Of a stretch of 64,000 nucleotides of DNA, positions 43,953 through 52,898 are shown in pieces. The number at the start of each line of letters is the position of its first letter. Position 1 is the first letter of the stretch. A program made the position numbers and the translations under genes. The DNA comes from PXAP01 sp046483315 (lineage in GTDB: Bacteria > Bacteroidota > Bacteroidia > Bacteroidales > PUMT01), in assembly GCA_046483315.1 (NCBI GenBank), contig JAWODJ010000082.1, forward strand, positions 14,982 through 78,981, in the 5' to 3' direction. Below the pieces are notes generated by a model. That model had not been told where the DNA came from. It ran no database searches and was given only the letters and a program-made list of their open reading frames with translations.

Positions 43953-44978
43953 TTATGTTTTTTTGACCGAGTTGCGGACTATCAGTCTGGGCCTTATCAT
44001 TATGTTTTCAATTTCATTTTCTTTTTTCCTGCCGGTTATCATGTCAAGCATTATATTTACAGCTATAACGGCCATTTTATCATTGCTCTGTTCAACAGTT
44101 GTCATAGGGCAGGCGAGCAGGGCAGAGTATGGCTGATCATCAAAAGAAACAATTGAAATATCATCAGGAATTTTCAATCCCGTTTCTGCAATGGCCCTAA
44201 TCGCTCCCAGTGATATCAGGTTGCTAAGTGCTAAAATTGCGGTAGGAGGGTCCCTGCGGCTCAAAAGAAACCGTGTCTGATTATATCCGTTCTCCTCACC
44301 AAAATTATCACCGACGATCAGGTTGCTGTCGGGCTTAATATTATATTGCTCAAGTGCATCCCTGTAACCCTGTATGCGGTCGGTATTGACTGATATGCCA
44401 TTTAGTCCCTGGATGCATGCAATGATCCTGTGTCCTTTGGAGATCATATATTCAACTGCCTCGAAAGCCCCGGCATAATTATCAGTTGTGATAAAAGGTA
44501 TTTCAGTGCCTGGCAGGTAACGGTCTATAACTATAACCGGAATTCCTCTTTTTTGAAATTCTTCTATATGCTTGCTGCTTTGGCCAACAGGCGCCAGGAT
44601 GATACCATCTACCTTGCGGCCGGCAAAGAGGTTAAGGAGTTCTGTTTCGGTCTGGATATCGTCAAGACTGTCTCCAAGGATAAGAGAATAACCCTTTCTC
44701 CGGGTTTCAAACTCAATAGTTTTTGCAATTGATGCGAAAAACGGGTTGGCAATATCAGGAATGATGAGTCCGAGAGTTTCAGTCTTTTTCAGTCGAAGTC
44801 CCCGGGCAATCCTGTCGGGATAATAGCTGAATTTATTTGCAGCATCCAGAACTTTTTTGCTTGTCGCCGGACTGATCCTGTAGAGCTCAGCCTTTCCGTT
44901 GAGGACACGAGATACTGTTGTTGCAGAAATACCAATCTGAGCAGCCAGTTCTTTTATATTTTTTACTTTTCTGTCCAT
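43953..44978 (-). CDS. LacI-family transcriptional regulator
   Basis: A 341-residue regulator starting at the ATG at 44978 (MDRKVKNIKELAAQIG); an ATG 45 bases earlier adds an unlikely tail. The helix-turn-helix is IKELAAQIGISATTVSRVLNG and the hinge ends in RIARGLRLKKT. The effector domain has LGLIIPDIANPFFASI, GRKVDGIILAP, DNYAGAFEAVEY and ISIVSFDDQPYSALL, resembling ribose/periplasmic-binding folds. As first gene of the ribose-salvage set it most likely represses the operon and is released by ribose or a derivative. A LacI-type operator candidate lies about 70 bases upstream. Confidence 0.95.
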   Translation of the reverse strand: MDRKVKNIKELAAQIGISATTVSRVLNGKAELYRISPATSKKVLDAANKFSYYPDRIARGLRLKKTETLGLIIPDIANPFFASIAKTIEFETRRKGYSLILGDSLDDIQTETELLNLFAGRKVDGIILAPVGQSSKHIEEFQKRGIPVIVIDRYLPGTEIPFITTDNYAGAFEAVEYMISKGHRIIACIQGLNGISVNTDRIQGYRDALEQYNIKPDSNLIVGDNFGEENGYNQTRFLLSRRDPPTAILALSNLISLGAIRAIAETGLKIPDDISIVSFDDQPYSALLACPMTTVEQSNDKMAVIAVNIMLDMITGRKKENEIENIMIRPRLIVRNSVKKT

Positions 44979-45046
44979 TTGCTTTTTTATGTGAAGTATT
45001 TCCTGTCCTGCTGACAATTGCAAATATTATAAAATTTTCAGAATGC

Positions 45047-45058
45047 ACAAACGATTGT
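45047..45058. promoter_or_regulatory. candidate LacI-family operator
   Basis: ACAAACGATTGT is a near-perfect palindrome around a central CG (one mismatched pair), the standard shape of LacI-family operators, 69 bases upstream of the LacI start. Fits autoregulation of the ribose locus. Confidence 0.5.
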
Positions 45059-45460
45059 TCAAAAAATTATTATATGATTTGGCAGGGGCAGGTAATAACT
45101 TTTTCTATACTTGTAGTTTTTATATTTTATTGAAACTATGATTAAAAATACCTTAATGGTTTGTTATTAATACTTATATTATATGGGATGAGCAGTTGAA
45201 ATTGTTAAAATAGCAGATGCTTCTCATATTAATGCCGGTGCAGAGCTGATCGTGACCGGTTGCACTGACGTGTCGGTCATAATCAGGGAACGTTTTTTAA
45301 GAGCCTGCCGGTTATAGATTCATCTGTGTTCCTTCAAAGAGCTTTGATCGCAGCCCGTTCTCCCGGAGAACCAGGGTCATGGCAGCCCTGAATCCGGATC
45401 GCCATTGGGGCTATTAGTATAATTTAACATGTTTATCTATGATTAAGGCACCGGGAATTT

Positions 45461-45468
45461 TACTTTTG
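45461..45468 (+). promoter_or_regulatory. candidate -7 box for the adaptor gene
   Basis: TACTTTTG matches TAnnTTTG, 47 bases before the adaptor ATG. The -33 element is not evident. Confidence 0.4.
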
Positions 45469-45515
45469 TATATGCATAACCGGTTTTTTTATATACAGCC
45501 TGTAACTGAAATTTT

Positions 45516-46775
45516 ATGAAGAGTGTAAAATATGGTATAATAGCCGGATCGGGAATATTGCTGGTTGTAATTCTTATGGTTGTTTTGCTTGCAGATGATG
45601 ATCATGCTGAATATTCCTGTTTTGAGGTACAGAGAGGTCAATTAGAGATACTTGTTACCGTAACCGGCGAACTGGAAGCTGAAAGGAATATCGAAATCAA
45701 GGCTCCTGAAGCTCTTCAAAGCAGAAATGTGAGATTAAGAAGTGTTCTAATTCAGGATATGGTTTCCGAAGGTACTCTGGTTGAGGAGGGGGACTGGGTA
45801 GCTACTTTGGACAGGACCGAGGCGGAACTTTCATTAAGAGATCTGGAAGAACAAATGCTCAGTGAACAGGCACATTATAATGCAACAATACTTGATACAA
45901 CCATAACCTTGAGTAATTTGCGGGATGATCTGATAAATCTTGAATACGAGGTTGAAGAGAGAAGGCTTGTTCTCGGGCAGTCAGCTTATGAACCCCCGGC
46001 TACAATAAGGCAGGCGGAAATAGATTTGGAAAGGGCAAAAAGGAATCTGGAGCAGGCAAGGGAAAATTATGTACTTTATGAACTGGATGCAGCCGAAAGT
46101 GTAAAGGAGGCGGCACTTGATCTGGAACGCCGGACCCGCCGCTACCAGGCATTGAATAATGTAATGGACCAGTTTGTAATTACTGCACCACAGTCAGGCA
46201 TGGTTATTTATCACAGAGAGTGGAGCGGTGAAAAAAGAAAAGTCGGATCTACAATTCATTCACGTGATCTGACGGTGGCGGTCATACCGGAATTAAACAC
46301 ACTTGTATCGAGGACATATGTGAATGAGATAGATATCAACCTGGTTGTTGAAGGTCAGCCGGTACGTGTAGGTTTTGATGCTTTCCCCGAAAGGGTATAT
46401 TCCGGAAGGGTTGTAGAGGTTTCCAATGTGGGACAGGAAATGCCCGGTACGGATGTAAAGGTATTTGAGGTAATGGTTCTTATTGACCAGGCTGACAATA
46501 TCCTTCGTCCTGCAATGACCACCAGCAATGCAATAATTGCCGGGCAGTTTGATGATGTTCATTATGTGCCGCATGCCGCTGTTCATGAAACCGAAGGCAT
46601 TTCATATGTTTACAAGAATGACGGTACGCGTCAGGTTGTGGTGACCGGAGATTATAATGACAATTTTATCATTATTGAACAGGGGCTGGAGGAAGGAGAT
46701 CTGGTTTACCTGGAAACCCCTGAAACGGGTGAAACTTTTGATTTTGTCGGAAATGAATTGATTGCCGATAGCTGA
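45516..46775 (+). CDS. HlyD/RND-type membrane-fusion (periplasmic adaptor) protein
   Basis: A 419-residue protein with one N-terminal membrane anchor (about 7-26). The lipoyl-like half motif (FEVQRGQLEILVTVTGELEA, near 38) is followed by a long alpha-hairpin of coiled coil (about 105-215), the second lipoyl half with ITAPQSGMVIYH, a beta-barrel (RVGFDAFPERVYSGRVVEVS) and a membrane-proximal domain ending the protein. Such adaptors bridge an inner-membrane pump to an outer-membrane channel. No RND, ABC or TolC gene is adjacent in the window, so its partner is elsewhere. The next gene is 38 bases downstream. Confidence 0.88.
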   Translation: MKSVKYGIIAGSGILLVVILMVVLLADDDHAEYSCFEVQRGQLEILVTVTGELEAERNIEIKAPEALQSRNVRLRSVLIQDMVSEGTLVEEGDWVATLDRTEAELSLRDLEEQMLSEQAHYNATILDTTITLSNLRDDLINLEYEVEERRLVLGQSAYEPPATIRQAEIDLERAKRNLEQARENYVLYELDAAESVKEAALDLERRTRRYQALNNVMDQFVITAPQSGMVIYHREWSGEKRKVGSTIHSRDLTVAVIPELNTLVSRTYVNEIDINLVVEGQPVRVGFDAFPERVYSGRVVEVSNVGQEMPGTDVKVFEVMVLIDQADNILRPAMTTSNAIIAGQFDDVHYVPHAAVHETEGISYVYKNDGTRQVVVTGDYNDNFIIIEQGLEEGDLVYLETPETGETFDFVGNELIADS

Positions 46776-46813
46776 TACTCTTTTGTAGCTTAATTATAAA
46801 TTATCATAATAAG

Positions 46814-47683
46814 ATGAAGTTTCCATTATTGTGCTTATTACTGTTCTCCTTTCACCTGACAGGTTATTCACAGGGCATAAAACCTCAGAATGTTTACAGG
46901 GTGATTGTTACCAATCATTACCTGCTGGAGGATGGGGAGAGGACCGAACGGTTTTATGCCGTCAACCAGGAGATATATGATTCTTTGGGCCGTCTCCACA
47001 CAGAAATTGATTATGACCGGGAAACACGCTACCCAAGCAATTACCGCTGGCACTATTTTGACAGCTTGTTGCTTGTCAGGACAGAGTACTACGTTAACGA
47101 AAAGCTTGAATTGCGTCGTGTGTTTGAATATAATACTGATACCCTGGTTACCAGGGAGCTGCATTACCGGCCGGAAAAAGAAGATACGCTTTTGTCCATG
47201 ACCCTCGATTTTTCGCTTAATGAGCAGGGATTGCCGGAACGGATTGTTGCAACCGACAGTGACGGACGAAGGCTATACAGAATACGTTCTACTTTCGATG
47301 ATATGGGCACCGAGGTCAGACGCCGGGTCACAGGCCGAAGGGGAGATCCGGATGACGGGATAAGAAGGCTTGACAGGGAGGCAGTATATGACAGTCTGGG
47401 TTTTTTACTGTCGGAAACTGTTGAGCTAAGGATGGCAGAACGAACCAGAATGGAGTATACAAGGAAGTACCGTTATGATGAGCGGGGAAACAGGATTGAG
47501 ATGCTCGAACTGGATGACCGGGGCAACCAGGTTTGCAGGATAGAGTATACCTGGCAGCGCCAACGCAACCGGCTGGGGCATATAAGTTACTATGATGAAA
47601 ATGATCAGCTTCAGAAATTCCTGGCTAAACGATATGAAATATACCGCACCACTGATCGCAGGCAAAGGATTATTGACTACTGA
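46814..47683 (+). CDS. exported hypothetical protein with YD-repeat-like strands
   Basis: A 289-residue exported protein (signal about 1-19, ending YSQ). I do not recognise a specific family. Much of it is a series of short paired strands with Tyr, Arg and Asp, for example IYDSLGRLHTEIDYD, AVYDSLGFLLSE and KYRYDERGNRIEM, resembling YD/RHS-type wrapping repeats in small form. Similar repeats in Bacteroidetes are found in exported beta proteins of unknown role. It lies 38 bases after the adaptor gene and may be co-transcribed. A binding or scaffold role is possible; there is no catalytic signature. Confidence 0.65.
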   Translation: MKFPLLCLLLFSFHLTGYSQGIKPQNVYRVIVTNHYLLEDGERTERFYAVNQEIYDSLGRLHTEIDYDRETRYPSNYRWHYFDSLLLVRTEYYVNEKLELRRVFEYNTDTLVTRELHYRPEKEDTLLSMTLDFSLNEQGLPERIVATDSDGRRLYRIRSTFDDMGTEVRRRVTGRRGDPDDGIRRLDREAVYDSLGFLLSETVELRMAERTRMEYTRKYRYDERGNRIEMLELDDRGNQVCRIEYTWQRQRNRLGHISYYDENDQLQKFLAKRYEIYRTTDRRQRIIDY

Positions 47684-48426
47684 TATTTATTGAACTGATC
47701 AGTTTTTTGGAAATTATTTTTTACCGGAACACAGGTTCGTTTCAGCTTTTCTGCCTGAATCATACTTTTACCATGCCTGCAGGTCTATTTGTCAGTAAAT
47801 AGTTAACCTTCATCCAATTTATAAATACCTCTGTAACCTTATAATTACTTTTCCGTTATAGTTTGCAGTTAAGCGTGCCGGATAATTGATTCATACAGTA
47901 TTTTGGTGTGTTTTACAATTTAAGCAGTCAGGTTGTAAAGGAAAGTTTAATATTCAGTGGTGAAGAGGTATTTATTTTTTGAAACTATATTCAGATTTAC
48001 ATATATTTGCGAGGGTGCTAACAGTAAATTATATGATTTTTTGAAAATAATTTTACCCTCTGTCAATTCATTTCCGGCTCAGATACATTATCCGGAGGAA
48101 CCATCATTTCCCTGCCAGGTTGTAATTCAGGCTGATTGCAATCCCGGAACCGGCTTAACCGGTTTATACAATGTATTTTTCAGGTGTTTATCCATTTTCA
48201 GGGATTTTGTAAAAACACTTTTTGTGGTTTTAGAAAATCTGTTTGTCATCAGATATATCAGATTGAACCCTGTCTCTGTGAAATTCACGTAATATATTAC
48301 CTGTTCATGCAACCAAATCACTCCCAAACCGTACTAAAGAACAGACATGTATTTACTTAACAATATATTTTTTACAAAACCGAAATCAGTTAATCAAAAT
48401 TTTATTTAATCCTTAATTTTTAAATT
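47684..48426 (+). other. 743-base intergenic region with a promoter and structured leader
   Basis: No convincing gene. From 47978 there is a strong promoter, then about 410 bases of potential leader. Structures include GAGGGT (48011-48016) with ACCCTC (48054-48059), flanking an AT-rich stem, and AACCGG-CTTAA-CCGGTT (48148-48164). Small reading frames here have unlikely composition. The region may be a long 5' leader or encode a small RNA. Confidence 0.5.
47978..48009 (+). promoter_or_regulatory. Bacteroidetes-type promoter upstream of type IX cluster
   Basis: TTTG (47978-47981), 20-base spacer, TATATTTG (48002-48009): both elements match the Bacteroidetes consensus exactly. The first gene downstream on this strand begins at 48427, so the transcript has a leader of about 410 bases. 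Confidence 0.6.
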
Positions 48427-49404
48427 ATGAAAACAATGACAAAAAAGAACATTTTAAAACTGGCCATGACAGTTGTGGCGACATTAATTTTTGGCGGAGC
48501 CATGGCTCAGACCAATGGTGGTGCCGGAGTACCGGGTTCGGCCGATGTAACTTTTGACACGGGTGGTACTGATGGTGGTGTTTTTTATATGATAGAAGGT
48601 ACAACTATACCACTGTATGCAGAGCCTGATGCTGTCTATCATTCGGATTGGACTTATGATTCTGACTGGTCCCTGACAGATGGATTTATCTGGAACTGGT
48701 CTGTTTCTGCCGGTGATGCAGGTAATGTAACTTTTACCCCGGCCGCAAGTAATACACGTGATAATTACGTGGAATTAAATATTACTACAACAGGCACTTA
48801 TCAGATATCTGTTACCGAAGAGGCACCTGCTGCTTATGGCGGTTGTGAAGGTGCAGCGCAGACATTAGATGTCGAGGTTGTTGATGCTCCCTCAGTTACC
48901 CTTGGGGCTCTTGACGGTACTTCAGATAACTTCTGTATTACTGATGGCGGTATACCAACTGAAATTATTGCTACAATTAGTGATGGCTGGAGGAACTATC
49001 GTGTTGCATGGACACTGGAAATTGCAACTTTGGGTGCCGGTCTTGTTGAAGATGAATGGTTTGATACTGACCTGACCACCTCTTTGGGCGGTGCACAGGC
49101 TTTTGCAGAAGATTATACCGAGGCAGCTCCCAATGAAATAGCATCTGCCGGTGATGCAGATATTATGACAGTTGCATCTTTTAGTGTAATTAACAATAAG
49201 CCAACTGTTTATACTTACACTTTGACATCAATTAACGATCAGGCACTCCGTTTTGGTGATTATATCGGTTTTGGTGGTGATTATGGCACTCCGGCTGCTG
49301 CAGATTTTACTTACAATGCAGTTGGGGAATCTTACTCAGTTCAGATTAATCCTGCTCCGGCAACCGGACCTATCTATCATATACCTGAAGATTTTGCGCT
49401 GTAA
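48427..49404 (+). CDS. secreted Ig-like protein of type IX cluster
   Basis: A 325-residue exported protein with a clear signal (about 1-27, ending GGAMAQ). The mature protein is acidic, Gly/Thr-rich and beta-stranded (FIWNWSVSAGDAGNVTF, YVELNITTTGTYQISV), like Ig/PKD-type domains. No catalytic motif. It immediately precedes the CHU_C-domain protein by 58 bases, a neighbour relation often seen for co-exported surface proteins in Bacteroidetes. It lacks a recognisable type IX sorting domain of its own. Family not recognised. Confidence 0.7.
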   Translation: MKTMTKKNILKLAMTVVATLIFGGAMAQTNGGAGVPGSADVTFDTGGTDGGVFYMIEGTTIPLYAEPDAVYHSDWTYDSDWSLTDGFIWNWSVSAGDAGNVTFTPAASNTRDNYVELNITTTGTYQISVTEEAPAAYGGCEGAAQTLDVEVVDAPSVTLGALDGTSDNFCITDGGIPTEIIATISDGWRNYRVAWTLEIATLGAGLVEDEWFDTDLTTSLGGAQAFAEDYTEAAPNEIASAGDADIMTVASFSVINNKPTVYTYTLTSINDQALRFGDYIGFGGDYGTPAAADFTYNAVGESYSVQINPAPATGPIYHIPEDFAL

Positions 49405-49462
49405 TATCGTCGTACAGGGTTATACAGTATAGAATGGATAAATAACATATCATAACAAAAAT

Positions 49463-50497
49463 TTGATTCCACGGACTCTAATATCTATTTTGACCGCTAT
49501 TTTAATCGGGGTGGCCGCGCATGGACAGGATATTCTTCATTCTGTCCATGCCGGGACTTCCGGTGTGCGGTACGGTGTGGAAGAAACCGAAGGTTCACTC
49601 TATGAATGGTTTGTTGAGGATGGTGGTGTAATATCATCTGATTTTAATGACCAGATCGAGGTGGACTGGGGTGTCAATGCCGGAATATATGAGATCAGGG
49701 TTGTGGAGACAAATATTTTTGGTTGTACAGGAGATACGGTCAATACATTTGTTGAGGTGATAGACCGTTTTGATTTTGACCCGTTCCCCCCGGAGGTTGA
49801 GATTTGCGAAGGGGAAATTCATGTGTTTGATGCAGGAAGCGGATTTGTTTCTTACCTGTGGAATGATGACAGCGAACATATAACCCAGACATTTGCCACC
49901 GGTGAGGCGGGCACCTACTGGGTACAGGTTGTCGATGAGAACGGGCTGATAGGTACCGATACGGTAGAACTGGTTGTTAACCCGCTGCCGGTTGTTGATC
50001 TCGGCCCGGATACCACACTGATGATTGATGAGAGCATAATGCTTGACGCCGGTGATGACGGGGACATATTCGACTGGTCGACTGGTGCAATAAGCCAGAC
50101 CATCACTGTTTACGGCTCAGAAGCCCCCGTTACAGTATGGGTTGATGTAACCACCATGGCTGGTTGCAGTGCCTCAGATACCATATTTATTGATTTTGAT
50201 GAGGGTCTTAAGCTGATTATTCCTACCGTATTAACTCCAAACGATGACGGAGTGAATGATACATGGCTGATAACCGATAATGAAGGTAATGAGTTGTTTA
50301 TTAATTATCCGGATGCCGTGGTTGAGGTATTCAACCGCTGGGGTGATATAGTTTTCCGTTCACAACCAGGTTACCCCGATCCCTGGGATGGCACATATCG
50401 TGGCAGACCATTGCAGATGGATTCCTATCATTATGTTATCACACTTAATGAGCAGGATACTGAAGATCTTACAGGTAATATCACCATTATCAGATGA
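49463..50497 (+). CDS. gliding motility-associated C-terminal domain (CHU_C, T9SS type B sorting) protein
   Basis: A 344-residue exported protein starting at a TTG; the following residues form a good signal (about 1-22, ending AAHGQ), and no in-frame ATG upstream fits. The mature part contains Ig-like segments (WFVEDGGVISSDFND, PPEVEICEGEIHVFDAG). The C-terminal about 90 residues are the CHU_C domain: LTPNDDGVNDTWLI, VEVFNRWGDIVF, and DPWDGTYRGRPLQMDSYHYVI. This domain directs type IX secretion and surface attachment. PorP/SprF genes follow on the same strand, the typical partner arrangement for type B sorting substrates. Confidence 0.9.
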   Translation: MIPRTLISILTAILIGVAAHGQDILHSVHAGTSGVRYGVEETEGSLYEWFVEDGGVISSDFNDQIEVDWGVNAGIYEIRVVETNIFGCTGDTVNTFVEVIDRFDFDPFPPEVEICEGEIHVFDAGSGFVSYLWNDDSEHITQTFATGEAGTYWVQVVDENGLIGTDTVELVVNPLPVVDLGPDTTLMIDESIMLDAGDDGDIFDWSTGAISQTITVYGSEAPVTVWVDVTTMAGCSASDTIFIDFDEGLKLIIPTVLTPNDDGVNDTWLITDNEGNELFINYPDAVVEVFNRWGDIVFRSQPGYPDPWDGTYRGRPLQMDSYHYVITLNEQDTEDLTGNITIIR

Positions 50498-50665
50498 TGT
50501 GTATTTCTGGTTTTTTATACCGGTTATAATTCCGTTTATCTATATAAATGATACTTTCGTGGAAAGAGATATCCATTATGTAACGATTATGGCAGTTATG
50601 CGTATCTATGAGTAGTTATGGAAGAGTCTATTACAGGGAAAATTCAGATTAGGGGGAGATTATCG

Positions 50666-51640
50666 ATGAAGAAGCTATTATTAATAATTACTTTATTTAC
50701 AGTTGCTCTATTTGCCGGAAAGGCACAACAGCTGCCGCTCTATTCGCAGTATATGATGAACAGTTTTTTGCTCAATCCTGCAGTTGCCGGGAATGACGGA
50801 CTTACATCATTTAATTTAACGGCAAGGGAGCAATGGCTGGGTTTTGAGAATGCTCCGAGAACAGTCGCAATTAGCGGGCAATCCAGGTTGCTGAGAAACA
50901 GTCCTATATCCCGCGGGCGTTCGGTCAGAAGACGTCCTACTGCAATGAGCCGGAGTGGTAATGTTGGGGTAGGCGGGTACATCTTTAACGACAGAAACGG
51001 GATTATTGACCGTACGGGGCTGCAGGGAACCTACTCTTATCATATATGGATGGATCAGAACCAGCTTTCGTTCGGGATATCACTTACAGCGTTCCAGCTT
51101 AAGCTTGATGACAGAAATATGCTTTTGAATAATAATGATGATCCGCTGCTGAATTCCAGCCGGAAAGCTCTTTTTGTGCCGGATGTTAACCTTGGTATAT
51201 ATTTCAGTAACCCCAATTATTATGCAGGATTCTCAACCGCACAACTTTTGCAGTCTGCCCTGAAATTCGGAAATGATGGTTACAAAGATTTTAAGATGCT
51301 CCGTCATTATTATCTGATGGGAGGTTACGGCTTTTTCCTTGACAATGGTGTTACAATTGAACCTTCAGTATTATTACAGGCCACATTTGAAAGCAGGGTG
51401 CAGGTAGATATCAATACCCGTGTATATTACAGGGATGATTACTGGGGTGGTATTTCTTACCGTACTTCCGGAGCACTGATTATGATGGGAGGGGTCAAGG
51501 TTGACAGGTTCTATTTCGGATACGCTTTTGATTATTCATTGAGCAGTATACGTAAACACAGTTTTGGCTCGCATGAATTTATGGCAAGTATCAAATTCGG
51601 GGATACGGCAAGGCGCTACCGCTGGCTCAACAGGTATTAA
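50666..51640 (+). CDS. PorP/SprF family type IX secretion membrane protein, copy 1
   Basis: A 324-residue outer-membrane barrel starting at the ATG at 50666 (MKKLLLIITLF), preceded by a purine-rich AGGGGGAGAT; an ATG at 50618 adds 16 residues before the signal. After the signal (ending GKAQ) comes the family hallmark YSQYMMNSFLLNPAVAGNDG, then REQWLGFENAPRT, VGGYIFNDRNGIIDRTG, and a C-terminal SFGSHEFMASIKF. PorP/SprF proteins pair with type IX substrates carrying CHU_C domains and help tether them at the outer membrane. It forms a pair with the next gene, from which it is separated by a terminator. Confidence 0.95.
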   Translation: MKKLLLIITLFTVALFAGKAQQLPLYSQYMMNSFLLNPAVAGNDGLTSFNLTAREQWLGFENAPRTVAISGQSRLLRNSPISRGRSVRRRPTAMSRSGNVGVGGYIFNDRNGIIDRTGLQGTYSYHIWMDQNQLSFGISLTAFQLKLDDRNMLLNNNDDPLLNSSRKALFVPDVNLGIYFSNPNYYAGFSTAQLLQSALKFGNDGYKDFKMLRHYYLMGGYGFFLDNGVTIEPSVLLQATFESRVQVDINTRVYYRDDYWGGISYRTSGALIMMGGVKVDRFYFGYAFDYSLSSIRKHSFGSHEFMASIKFGDTARRYRWLNRY

Positions 51641-51673
51641 TACATAACAGCGATTTTCATTTCCTTCACGGGG

Positions 51674-51705
51674 CTGTCCGTTATTTTCAGGACGGTCTTT
51701 TTTTG
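51674..51705 (+). terminator. intrinsic terminator after PorP copy 1
   Basis: CTGTCC (51674-51679) and GGACGG (51690-51695) form a 6-bp stem with one G-U pair and a 10-base loop, followed by TCTTTTTTTG. A good intrinsic terminator. Confidence 0.7.
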
Positions 51706-51878
51706 TACCTGAAATTTTTTTATACTGGAATACGTTTTTAAGGTCAACAGGTAACATTTTTGCATTCTTTACGGTATTATCATAGGAAGTATTAATGAAT
51801 CGCATTATTTTAGCTGATGTATTTGTCCCCTGTTTCCAATACAGGGGACCAGGTAAAAGAACCGGAAAACAGGATCCT

Positions 51879-52850
51879 ATGGCAAGGGTAGGTATAATTG
51901 CATTTTTGTTTTTGTTGACTCTCAATTCAGAGGCTCAGCAAATGCCCATGTACAGCCAGTATATGATGAACCGCTTTTTGCTGAATCCCGCCGTTGCCGG
52001 TTATGACGGATTGACAACATTGAATTTTACTGCACGCGAACAATGGTTGGGATTGCCTTACTCTCCAAGAACCGTGGCATTAAGTGCCGACGCCAGAATG
52101 ATAAAAGCGCCTCCTGCCAGGCCCGGCCTTCCTGACAAAAGGAGTATAATGAATCTTTTTCGCAGTGGCAATGTGGGTCTGGGTGCGTATATTTATAATG
52201 ACAGAAGTGGATTGATTGACCGCACCGGGTTACAGGTAAGTTATGCTTATCATATCTGGATGCAGGAACACCAGTTGTCATTCGGTGTTTCCCTGACCGG
52301 TTTTCAGATGAAGCTGGATCAGCGAAGAATTGAACTCGAAGAAGATTATGATCCGCTGATGGGACTATACAGCAAGGCTTTATATGTACCCGATGTAAAC
52401 TCAGGAATTCATCTTTGGGGACCGTCATATTACGTTGGCATCTCATCCACACAAATGTTACAATCGGTTTTGAAGTTCGGACATGACGGTCTTCAGGATT
52501 TCAGGATGGAACGGGTTTTTTATCTTATGGGTGGGTATTCTTTTGAACTTGAAAACGGTGTTACCGTAGAGCCTGTTATGCTCGCGCAGACAAGTCTGGG
52601 ATCTTCTTTCCGGTTTGACATCGGGTCCAAGTTCTATTACGGGGACCAGTACTGGGGTGGTCTGTCATACCGCTCTGTCGGGGCTGTGGTTTTTATGTTA
52701 GGATTCAGGTTCGAGAGGTTCCATTTTGGTTATGCCTATGATTATTCGCTGAACAGTATGAGCCACCAGAACTTCGGTTCACACGAGCTTATGATAAATC
52801 TTCGTTTCGGAGACACCCAGAGACGGTACCGCTGGCTGGAGCGCTATTGA
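51879..52850 (+). CDS. PorP/SprF family type IX secretion membrane protein, copy 2
   Basis: A 323-residue paralogue of the preceding protein. The ATG at 51879 (MARVGIIAFLFLL) follows AGGA and gives a normal signal (ending SEAQ); the longer frame from 51795 is rejected. It has YSQYMMNRFLLNPAVAGYDG, REQWLGLPYSPRT, YIYNDRSGLIDRTG and the C-terminal NFGSHELMINLRFGD. Residue matches with copy 1 run the whole length, so they arose by tandem duplication with later divergence. Located after the terminator of copy 1, it may have its own promoter; the CHU_C partner served by this copy is uncertain. Confidence 0.95.
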   Translation: MARVGIIAFLFLLTLNSEAQQMPMYSQYMMNRFLLNPAVAGYDGLTTLNFTAREQWLGLPYSPRTVALSADARMIKAPPARPGLPDKRSIMNLFRSGNVGLGAYIYNDRSGLIDRTGLQVSYAYHIWMQEHQLSFGVSLTGFQMKLDQRRIELEEDYDPLMGLYSKALYVPDVNSGIHLWGPSYYVGISSTQMLQSVLKFGHDGLQDFRMERVFYLMGGYSFELENGVTVEPVMLAQTSLGSSFRFDIGSKFYYGDQYWGGLSYRSVGAVVFMLGFRFERFHFGYAYDYSLNSMSHQNFGSHELMINLRFGDTQRRYRWLERY

Positions 52851-52898
52851 AACAGATTGAGGTAAGATGCGCCGGGGGGACTGGTAAAGAGTGAATGA

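Larger units (their letters stand above)
44979..45515. other. 537-base divergent intergenic region
   Basis: Contains the LacI-type operator candidate, a possible promoter for the plus-strand adaptor gene and a short stretch (about 45197-45310) that reads EIVKIADASHIN before a stop, resembling the start of a GNAT acetyltransferase. That stretch ends without the family core and is at most a remnant. No intact gene is seen. Confidence 0.5.

Noticed and set aside
45197..45310. GNAT acetyltransferase remnant (EIVKIADASHIN)
   Set aside because: Only a dozen residues fit an acetyltransferase N-terminus; the acetyl-CoA-binding core is absent and a stop follows, so it was not listed as a pseudogene.
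47957..48292. 111-residue plus-strand reading frame in the 743-base gap
   Set aside because: Composition is Phe/Ile/Cys-rich without family features; it overlaps the predicted promoter and hairpins and has an overlapping antisense frame.
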